Assembly (NCBI GenBank): GCA_964523005.1
Contig: CAZFZL010000045.1
Location: 1-12,473, forward strand
DNA: 12,473 bases
Reading direction: 5' to 3'
From: UMGS1307 sp964523005
GTDB lineage: Bacteria; Bacillota; Clostridia; Oscillospirales; CAG-382
Position 1 is the stretch's first letter. Each line of letters opens with the position of its first letter. Below are positions 5,984 through 11,963 of this stretch, in pieces. Made by a program: the position numbers and the translations under genes. The notes beneath the pieces were generated by a model. The model did not search any database and had not been told where the DNA came from. It worked only from the letters and a program-made list of their open reading frames with translations.

Positions 5984-7702
5984 ATGAAACGCTTCTTCAA
6001 ACACGCTCTTATGACGGCAGCTGTTGCGCTGCTTGTATTTTCACTCTCCGGTTGTACGCTGTTACAGCTTCTTCTGTCCATGAATATGCATACATCGACA
6101 AGGTTCGATGATATATCATATACTGAATATAATATGACGTATTTTGATGCGCTTTGCGCTGACATCAGGGATATGCTCGCTGACAAAACGAGTGAAACAA
6201 CCGTGATGTCTAAGTTCTCGACGCTTTACCGCGAAGTGAACGACATATATACGATGTATGCGCTCGCGACAATATACAATGCGCAAGATGTGACTGATGC
6301 TCAGTATCAGGCGGATTACCTTAAGGCATATGAAACCGCGACAGACGCGCAGAATAAAGCTGCTACCCTCGGCCATGAGATCGTAACCTCATATTGCGCC
6401 GAATATGCAAAGACATTTCTCGGAGAAATGAATTATCAGTATTACCTCGATTATCAGGAACAGTCCGAAGCGCTCACAACGTTGCTTTCCGAAGAGCAGA
6501 CGCTCATCGCAAAGTACAACAGCTCGGCAGCGGGCAGCTTCGGCACTATTATCAACGCGCAGGAGGTCACCTTCGAGAACTATTATACGCTCGGACTCTC
6601 CGAGCAGGAGCAGACACAGGCGCTCACTGAGCTGTACCGCCAGAAAAACGCCGTTCTTGCACCGATATACGGTGAACTTGTGGAGCTCAGAGGCGAGATA
6701 CTCGACGAGTCCGGATACGATTCATATGCAGACTTCTGCTACGATACAGTTTTTTTCAGAGATTATACCAACGATGACACATCCAAGGTATATGAGAGCG
6801 TCAGGGAATACTGCGTTCCGCTTCTTGAAAAGCTTTCTTCTTCTTATACTGTTGATGAATATGCTTCGTTTTATTATGCAGCCTCAGACTGGTCGGACGA
6901 TATGCTTTTTAATAAAGTCGGCTCCAAATTCGACAATGTTGTTGACGGTATGAGCGACGCGCTCGGCTTTATGAAAAAATACGGTTACTACAGCCTCGAA
7001 TACAGCGAGACAAAAATGGACGCTTCCTTTACTACTATGCTGTATTCTTACAACGCACCGTATATGTTTATCCAGCCCTCCGGATCTACGTATGATGTGT
7101 TCACCTTTGTGCATGAATTCGGTCATTACAATGCGATGTATACGAACCCCTCCGCGAACGTCGATATGGATACGACCGAGGTGTTTTCAACGGGGCTTGA
7201 ATTACTTTATATGAAAAATTACAACACTGTGTTTGGAAACACAGTCTACAAAACGGCTGAAAAGCTTATTCTTGAGGATATGCTCCGCACAACGATCATG
7301 GGGTGTCTGATAGATGAATTTGAAAGCACCGTGTATGAAGAGAATATAACCGACACACATAAGCTTAACGAGCTGATGGCAACGCTTTATAATGAATATG
7401 GTCTTACCGACAGTTCACAGGAGGTGACGGAGTTGTACAGCTGGGTCGATGTTGTTCATCTTTATCTCTATCCCTTCTACTATATATCATATGCCGCTTC
7501 GACAGTCACATCGCTTGACCTGTGGCTCCAGTCGCTTGACAATTATAACAGCGCTGTCAGAAAATACGAGTCCATTATTAACGAAACAGGCGAAAACAGC
7601 TTCACGCAGATCATGGAAACGCTCGATGTACTGACGATATTCGACGAGGATGCGATGAAAAGCCTGACCGAACGTATCAAAGCATATGCCTTTACTGAAT
7701 AA
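5984..7702 (+). CDS. M3-family (oligoendopeptidase F-like) zinc metallopeptidase lipoprotein
   Basis: With ATG 5984 the protein has 572 residues, close to the usual 600 of oligoendopeptidase F. Residues 1-24 form a type II signal peptide with lipobox L-S-G-C (Cys24), so the enzyme is tethered outside the membrane, whereas typical PepF is cytoplasmic. The zinc site H-E-F-G-H is at 377-381 with the third ligand probably Glu399 (T-T-E-V-F-S), the M3 spacing. The C-terminal V-H-L-Y-L-Y-P-F-Y-Y segment from His492 matches the M3 His/Tyr substrate-binding region. It should cut short peptides. Start choice is uncertain: TTG 5957 has the better-placed Shine-Dalgarno (GAAAGGG, 5 bases) and would add nine residues, but lies inside a hairpin stem; ATG gives the more typical signal peptide. 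It follows ttcA by 81 bases and ends before a shared terminator. Confidence 0.87.
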   Translation: MKRFFKHALMTAAVALLVFSLSGCTLLQLLLSMNMHTSTRFDDISYTEYNMTYFDALCADIRDMLADKTSETTVMSKFSTLYREVNDIYTMYALATIYNAQDVTDAQYQADYLKAYETATDAQNKAATLGHEIVTSYCAEYAKTFLGEMNYQYYLDYQEQSEALTTLLSEEQTLIAKYNSSAAGSFGTIINAQEVTFENYYTLGLSEQEQTQALTELYRQKNAVLAPIYGELVELRGEILDESGYDSYADFCYDTVFFRDYTNDDTSKVYESVREYCVPLLEKLSSSYTVDEYASFYYAASDWSDDMLFNKVGSKFDNVVDGMSDALGFMKKYGYYSLEYSETKMDASFTTMLYSYNAPYMFIQPSGSTYDVFTFVHEFGHYNAMYTNPSANVDMDTTEVFSTGLELLYMKNYNTVFGNTVYKTAEKLILEDMLRTTIMGCLIDEFESTVYEENITDTHKLNELMATLYNEYGLTDSSQEVTELYSWVDVVHLYLYPFYYISYAASTVTSLDLWLQSLDNYNSAVRKYESIINETGENSFTQIMETLDVLTIFDEDAMKSLTERIKAYAFTE

Positions 7703-7713
7703 TCACACACGGC

Positions 7714-7749
7714 AAAAAAGGCTGCAGCAAAGAGCTGCAGCTTTATTTT
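7714..7749. terminator. Bidirectional intrinsic terminator
   Basis: GCTGCAG (7721-7727) and CTGCAGC (7735-7741) form a 7-bp stem with a 7-base loop, extendable by a G-U and A-T pairs. On the minus strand it is followed by TTTTTT (complement of 7719-7714), making it strong for the dehydrogenase gene (stop 7750-7748). On the plus strand the tail is TTTATTTTA, weaker but usable for the M3 peptidase gene. Confidence 0.85.
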
Positions 7750-8518
7750 ATGCGTATAATTTGTTCACGAGAAAGCTCAGGAGCCGGCGCGGCAGGATGT
7801 GCGTCAGGAATACGAAAAGCTTGTACCGCATCCCGACAGTGTAAAGCGGAGCCGGGAACTTTTTCCTTGCGATATGTACAATTCGACGGGCAACAAAACG
7901 CGCGTCCTCTCCGTTTTTCTCGTCATTCTCCATGCCTTCCACCGAACGCTGCGTTCTTTCACTGTACAGCGACCCGGCCTTGCTTTTGACACGTGCTGCG
8001 GTAAAACCTGTTTTGACATCACCCGGCATGATCGCACACACTGTCACTCCGAAGGGTTTCAGCTCACCGCGCAGCGCCGTAACAGCTGCGTTGATTGCTG
8101 CCTTTGTAGCAGAATAGAAGCTTTGAAACGGTATAGGCAGCACGGCTGCGACAGAGCTGAGGCATATCACCTTTCCCTCCGATTGGCGAAGCAGCGGCAG
8201 CGCATACTTCACAGTGAGAAAGAAGCCGAAGAAATTGACATCAAATTGTCTTTTTGCCTCTTGCAACGTTGTATCCTCAAATGCGCCGGATATGCCCATT
8301 CCGGCGTTGCAGATGAGCAGGTCGGCGCGCTCTATGCTTTCAAACGCCTCTTTTACCGACGAAGCGTCGGTAACATCGGTCTTTATGCTTCTGACATATC
8401 CGAGAGGGCATTCGCGGCGTGATAGACATACAACGTCATATCCGCTCAGCGAAAGAATCTCAGCGAGCGCAAGCCCTATTCCGCTGCTCGCTCCGGTTAC
8501 TACGGCTGTTTTAATCAT
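7748..8518 (-). CDS. Short-chain dehydrogenase/reductase, candidate 3-ketosphinganine reductase
   Basis: A classical SDR of 256 residues: the T-G-A-S-S-G-I-G nucleotide-binding turn (8-15), N-A-G (71-73), Asn95, Ser122 and the Y-S-A-T-K catalytic pair (Tyr135, Lys139), then M-P-G-D-V-K-T. Arg34-Arg35 after the second beta strand suggest NADP(H). The C-terminus (about 231-256) is hydrophobic and basic (K-L-F-V-F-L-T-H-I-L-P-R-R-L-L), which could lie on the membrane as in lipid-modifying SDRs. Its ATG overlaps the TGA of the upstream synthase (ATGA) and no clear Shine-Dalgarno precedes it, so translation is probably coupled. From that pairing I infer that it reduces the 3-keto product of the synthase. 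Alternatives are another 3-oxoacyl or ketone reductase; SDR substrates cannot be read from sequence alone. The family call is secure, the substrate is not. Confidence 0.85.
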   Translation of the reverse strand: MIKTAVVTGASSGIGLALAEILSLSGYDVVCLSRRECPLGYVRSIKTDVTDASSVKEAFESIERADLLICNAGMGISGAFEDTTLQEAKRQFDVNFFGFFLTVKYALPLLRQSEGKVICLSSVAAVLPIPFQSFYSATKAAINAAVTALRGELKPFGVTVCAIMPGDVKTGFTAARVKSKAGSLYSERTQRSVEGMENDEKNGEDARFVARRIVHIARKKFPAPLYTVGMRYKLFVFLTHILPRRLLSFLVNKLYA

Positions 8519-9705
8519 GCTTCTGCGGAGCTTTTGCTTTCCGATACGACCTTCGCCACTACGTCGAGCGCTTCGTCGATAAGCTCGTCAGTGAGCGTAG
8601 CCATATAGCTTGTGCGAAGCAGGCAGGCGTTCGGCTCAGTGGCAGGCGGCAGTACCGTGTTGACGTATACTCCGCCCTCGTATATTTTTTTCGCACACGC
8701 GAGCGTGTTCTCAGGTGTGTATGTATAGACCGGGATTATAGGTGTTTTTGCTTTGATTATCGGTATCCCCCGTTTTTCGAAGCCTTCGCGTGCGTATGAA
8801 GCGAGGTCGTTGAGCTTCGTGACGATCTCAGGATGCTTTTCAAGATGTCTGAGCGCTGCAAGCGCTGTCGCACAGCTAACCGGCGTGATCGAAGCGGAGA
8901 AGATGAACGGGCGCGACGTGTGCCTGACGTAATCGATGACCTTCGCCTTGGAGGCCATATATCCGCCGAGGCTCGCGAGCGATTTGCTGAATGTGCCCAT
9001 GTATATATCAACGTCGTCGGTGAGTCCGTAGTAATCGGCGGTGCCTCTTCCGCCCTCGCCTATCGTTCCGAGTCCGTGCGCATCGTCGACCATAACACGC
9101 GCGCCGTACTTTTTCGCGAGCCGTACTATCTCAGGAAGATTTGCTATGTCGCCGCTCATGCTGAAGACGCCGTCGGTCACGATGAGCTTACCGAACTTGT
9201 CATCGATGCGCGAGAGTACGCCTTCGAGATCCTCCATGTCGTTGTGCTTGAAATATGCGGTGCGTGCATGGCTGAGACGGCACGCGTCGTATATGCTCGC
9301 GTGGTTCTCACGGTCGCAGATAACATAGTCGTGAACACCTGCTATTGCGCTTATGATACCGAGATTGGATTGGAATCCCGTCGAGAAGGTGATGCAGTCC
9401 TCCTTATGCAAAAAACGTGCAAGCTCTTCCTCAAGCTCCAGATGCAGATCGAGCGTTCCGTTGAGAAAACGCGAACCGGAGCAGCCTGTGCCGTATTTAT
9501 CAAGTGCTTTTCTGCCGGCTTCTATCACCTCTTCGCAGACTGTGAGACCGAGGTAATTGTTGGAGCCGAGCATAATACGGCGCTTTCCTTCCATATATAC
9601 TACCGTGTCAGGACGAGATTGGAGTGCGTGAAAATATGGGTATACACCCTGCGCCTTGATGTCGTCTGCCTGAGTAAATTCGTAACACTTCTCAAATATA
9701 TCCAT
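8515..9705 (-). CDS. PLP-dependent alpha-oxoamine synthase, serine palmitoyltransferase-like
   Basis: The 396-residue protein belongs to the alpha-oxoamine synthase family (SPT, BioF, Kbl, ALAS), which condenses an amino acid with an acyl thioester and releases CO2. Visible residues: the PLP Lys241 in G-T-F-S-K-S, D-D-A-H (Asp207 for the pyridine nitrogen, His210), the ring-stacking His135 (E-N-H-A-S-I), and G-T-G-C-S-G-S-R-F-L-N-G-T (72-84). The N-terminal G-V-Y-P-Y-F followed by I-M-L-G-S-N-N-Y-L-G-L-T, and the late P-P-A-T...L-L-R segment, resemble bacterial serine palmitoyltransferases more than BioF, from memory of the family. A GAGGAG site lies 6 bases before ATG 9705 and a promoter is at 9737-9765. 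It is the first gene of a two-gene operon with an SDR, which fits synthesis of 3-ketosphinganine followed by reduction. BioF or Kbl remain possible, but no other biotin gene and no threonine dehydrogenase is nearby. Confidence 0.85.
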   Translation of the reverse strand: MDIFEKCYEFTQADDIKAQGVYPYFHALQSRPDTVVYMEGKRRIMLGSNNYLGLTVCEEVIEAGRKALDKYGTGCSGSRFLNGTLDLHLELEEELARFLHKEDCITFSTGFQSNLGIISAIAGVHDYVICDRENHASIYDACRLSHARTAYFKHNDMEDLEGVLSRIDDKFGKLIVTDGVFSMSGDIANLPEIVRLAKKYGARVMVDDAHGLGTIGEGGRGTADYYGLTDDVDIYMGTFSKSLASLGGYMASKAKVIDYVRHTSRPFIFSASITPVSCATALAALRHLEKHPEIVTKLNDLASYAREGFEKRGIPIIKAKTPIIPVYTYTPENTLACAKKIYEGGVYVNTVLPPATEPNACLLRTSYMATLTDELIDEALDVVAKVVSESKSSAEA

Positions 9706-9736
9706 TTCTGACTCCTCTATAATATGTTTTCGTCAC

Positions 9737-9765
9737 ATTTTAACACATTAAAATGCCTTTTTCAA
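9737..9765 (-). promoter_or_regulatory. Sigma-A promoter of the synthase-SDR operon
   Basis: On the minus strand TTGAAA (9765-9760), a 17-base spacer and TAAAAT (9742-9737), with TGT directly before the -10 (extended -10). A start near 9730 leaves a leader of about 24 bases with GAGGAG (complement of 9712-9717). Confidence 0.75.
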
Positions 9766-9770
9766 GAGCT

Positions 9771-9799
9771 GTGCAACGAATTTAAGATATTTGTATAAA
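9771..9799 (+). promoter_or_regulatory. Weak candidate promoter for the tepA-like gene
   Basis: TATAAA (9794-9799) could be a -10 box; at 17 bases upstream there is only GTGCAA (9771-9776), a poor -35. It lies back to back with the synthase promoter. Some promoter must lie here because the upstream gene is divergent. Confidence 0.3.
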
Positions 9800-9841
9800 T
9801 TTCTACTTTCCGTAAACCATAATGAAAAACGGAGGAAAGCC

Positions 9842-10534
9842 ATGAACGAGGAAGATCAGCAACAGCGTGAAGCCGATAAGACACCGGACGGCGTTACGAC
9901 CGATAAAGACATATACGCACTCGTCATCTCAGGTCATGTAGAGGGTCATTATTCCGCTTCGCCCGGAACCAAAACCACAAAATACGAACAAATAATCCCG
10001 ACTCTCGTTGCCGTCGAGGAGAGCGCTCAGATAAAAGGGCTGCTTGTACTGCTCAATACCACCGGCGGAGACGTCGAAGCGGGGCTTGCGATAAGTGAGC
10101 TTATCGCCACTATGACAAAGCCGACGGTGTCGCTCGTGCTCGGCGGCGGTCACTCCATCGGCATTCCGCTCGCGGTATCGGCAAAAAAATCATTCATCGT
10201 CAAAACTGCAACGATGACGCTCCATCCCATGCGCGTCAACGGGCTTGTGATAGGAGTGCCGCAGACATATGATTATTTTGATAAGATGCAGGACAGGATC
10301 ATTGGCTTCATCACCCGTAATTCGCACGCGGACGAAAAAAAACTGCGCCGAATGATGCTCAGAACGGATGAACTGACGACCGACATCGGAACGGTACTGT
10401 GCGGTGAGGAAGCCGTAGAAAGCGGCATTATCGACTGCGTTGGCGGCCTTGGAAGTGCATTGTCGGAGCTGCGCGCGATGTGCCGTGACAACACGGGAAA
10501 AAGCAAAGAAGAAAAACAGCACGGCAGCGGTTGA
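9842..10534 (+). CDS. tepA: ClpP-like serine protease, TepA/YmfB type
   Basis: ATG 9842 is preceded by GGAGG at 6 bases (9831-9835); an upstream TTG at 9791 lies in the likely promoter. The 230-residue protein has the ClpP/crotonase fold: N-T-T-G-G-D-V-E-A-G (72-81), the nucleophile Ser105 in G-G-G-H-S-I-G-I-P-L-A and the catalytic His128 in T-L-H-P-M-R, 23 residues later. Asp181 is the probable third member, with the ClpP-like E-E-A-V-E-S-G-I-I-D following. The G-H-S-I-G motif and charged N-terminus fit the Bacillus TepA (YmfB) group, linked there to protein translocation and spore biology, and not the ClpP of ClpX/ClpC complexes. There is no signal peptide, so it is cytoplasmic. In many Firmicutes tepA sits beside ftsK/spoIIIE; here it does not. 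The stop codon lies inside the -35 box of the next gene. Confidence 0.85.
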   Translation: MNEEDQQQREADKTPDGVTTDKDIYALVISGHVEGHYSASPGTKTTKYEQIIPTLVAVEESAQIKGLLVLLNTTGGDVEAGLAISELIATMTKPTVSLVLGGGHSIGIPLAVSAKKSFIVKTATMTLHPMRVNGLVIGVPQTYDYFDKMQDRIIGFITRNSHADEKKLRRMMLRTDELTTDIGTVLCGEEAVESGIIDCVGGLGSALSELRAMCRDNTGKSKEEKQHGSG

Positions 10535-10559
10535 CAAAAATGCGCTGCGGCATTATACT
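10531..10559 (+). promoter_or_regulatory. Consensus sigma-A promoter of the lipoprotein gene, overlapping the tepA stop
   Basis: TTGACA (10531-10536), 17-base spacer, TATACT (10554-10559). The TGA stop of the tepA-like gene is bases 2-4 of the -35 hexamer. Start point near 10566, giving a leader of about 45 bases. No terminator separates the two genes, so read-through from tepA is also possible. Confidence 0.88.
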
Positions 10560-10611
10560 GTAATAAAGCTTTTGTGCCTTTTCGGTGCGATGTGTTGTCA
10601 GGAGGGATGAT

Positions 10612-11826
10612 ATGAAAAGAAAACCGGTTCGGTCTGGTGTGAGCACATATAGTGTCGTATTAGCTCTCCTTTTTCTTTTGAGCGCCTGCAGCGGACATTC
10701 ACCGCTTCAGGAAAGTATAGAAAATTCGTTTGACGACGTGCTCGGCGAGGTTTCGCGTATTGTCGCTTCCGATGAAGAAGTCACTTATGAGCAGTGTAGC
10801 GATGAGATCGACAGCTGTCTGCGCGTGTTGTCCTCGCGTGATTCTTCTCAGGAGATGCGATCTCGGGCGGAAACGTCGCTCGCACGGATAACTTCGCTGC
10901 TCGATCTCGAAAAAGGCGGAAGAAGACTGTGCGACAGGCTTGTTGAAGGCTATCTCGGAGAGAGTAATTATTACACCACCTACGAGCATATGATAACATT
11001 TGTCCTCGGCACATTCCTGAACAAACAGAAAACAGATCAGCTATATAAATATGCGTTGTTTTCGTCATATATGATTTTTGAGCCGCTTTCCGATGAGGTG
11101 CTTTTGCTTCTCGGCGACCGTGCGCAATCGTTTTTCAACGAAACAGTCTCGCAAATATTATCAGAAGCGGATGGCAGCGACAGGTATTTTCTGACCGTTT
11201 ACTCTACGGTGTGTTTGTGCGAAAACCCTCAGGAGACATACGGACTGACCGAAGAAGAGATGCTCGGTAAATATAAAGAAGCGTTTTCGGGCATGACTGA
11301 TAAGCAGCACGCTGCCGCGCTCATGAAGAAGACGGAAGGAATAGGCGGCTGCTGGGATAAAATACAGCTTTTCACCGCGATAATGAAGGAGTGCGGTGCC
11401 GATTGCCTCGGGCTTGATACGATCGGCGTCAGTACCATGCCCGACACGGGTAGCAGTCCGGACGACCTCGTGCGTGACGCCATAGCCGTCTGTTATACGA
11501 TAGAGTATCAAAACGGCGAAGTGCATGACAATTCGTTCGTGATCCCCGAAATAAACATCGACAGCGATAACGCACGCGAATTGAACGATGAGATCATCGA
11601 CTATTTTATCTCGTTCAATGATTTTTACGAACAGCTCTCACAGTGTATTGCAAATTACGATTGGGACGGGTATAACATTTATGTCAGCTTCTCGTACGAT
11701 TGCGAGATCGTCGATGGGGTGATCGTCATCACCGTCACCGAGAGCGGCGGCGATGTCGGCAAAGAAGCGTATACGAAGGATTACGTTTATAAATACAGCA
11801 TAGAAGACGACGCGAAGCTCGGGTGA
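10612..11826 (+). CDS. Lipoprotein of unknown function, possible RsiV/PdaC-like C-terminal domain
   Basis: ATG 10612 follows GGAGGG (10601-10606) closely and gives a type II signal peptide with lipobox L-S-A-C (Cys26); a GTG at 10585 would put nine extra residues in front. The mature 379 residues are acidic. Residues about 30-260 look largely alpha-helical, with several scattered Cys (62, 69, 107, 201, 203, 247, 261, 265). The last 95 residues (I-P-E-I-N-I-D-S-D-N-A-R-E-L-N-D-E-I, then alternating strands to a V-Y-K-Y-S-I end) remind me of the DUF4163/DUF3298 fold of PdaC and RsiV, in which conserved Asn and strand patterns occur after a proline-led strand. That is a weak match by eye. It should be anchored outside the membrane. 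It has its own strong promoter and terminator. I do not recognise the N-terminal region and give no function. Confidence 0.8.
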   Translation: MKRKPVRSGVSTYSVVLALLFLLSACSGHSPLQESIENSFDDVLGEVSRIVASDEEVTYEQCSDEIDSCLRVLSSRDSSQEMRSRAETSLARITSLLDLEKGGRRLCDRLVEGYLGESNYYTTYEHMITFVLGTFLNKQKTDQLYKYALFSSYMIFEPLSDEVLLLLGDRAQSFFNETVSQILSEADGSDRYFLTVYSTVCLCENPQETYGLTEEEMLGKYKEAFSGMTDKQHAAALMKKTEGIGGCWDKIQLFTAIMKECGADCLGLDTIGVSTMPDTGSSPDDLVRDAIAVCYTIEYQNGEVHDNSFVIPEINIDSDNARELNDEIIDYFISFNDFYEQLSQCIANYDWDGYNIYVSFSYDCEIVDGVIVITVTESGGDVGKEAYTKDYVYKYSIEDDAKLG

Positions 11827-11836
11827 AACAATACAC

Positions 11837-11855
11837 CGCGCTTCGCGCGTTTTTT
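11837..11855 (+). terminator. Intrinsic terminator after the unknown lipoprotein
   Basis: CGCGC (11837-11841), loop TTC and GCGCG (11845-11849), followed at once by six T (11850-11855) and further T-rich sequence. The stem is short but all G-C. It lies 11 bases after the TGA stop. Confidence 0.8.
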
Positions 11856-11865
11856 AAATTTTTTC

Positions 11866-11894
11866 TTGCATTCCGTAAGCGTATGTGATATACT
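11866..11894 (+). promoter_or_regulatory. Sigma-A promoter of the DUF5685-like gene
   Basis: TTGCAT (11866-11871), 17-base spacer, TATACT (11889-11894) preceded by TGA (extended -10). The start point should be near 11901, about 63 bases before the chosen ATG. It begins immediately after the terminator T-run. Confidence 0.8.
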
Positions 11895-11963
11895 GTACGA
11901 TGTATAGTAATGTGGGTCTGTATGCTCAGGCATCAAAATACATTGCAGATACGGGGATGGACG

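Noticed and set aside
7799..8422. A 207-codon open frame on the plus strand, opposite the SDR
   Set aside because: Cys/Arg-rich meaningless translation opposite a complete SDR.
8515..9705. Naming the synthase bioF (8-amino-7-oxononanoate synthase) or kbl
   Set aside because: The N-terminal G-V-Y-P-Y-F block and SDR partner fit SPT better and no biotin or threonine genes are adjacent; kept only as an alternative.
8833..9711. A 292-codon open frame on the plus strand, antisense to the synthase gene
   Set aside because: It lies wholly opposite a gene with intact family motifs, has no recognisable domain, and is the kind of antisense frame created by codon bias.
9842..10534. Naming the protease clpP
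   Set aside because: The Ser context (G-G-H-S-I-G), Ser-His spacing and charged N-terminus fit the TepA/YmfB group, not canonical ClpP.
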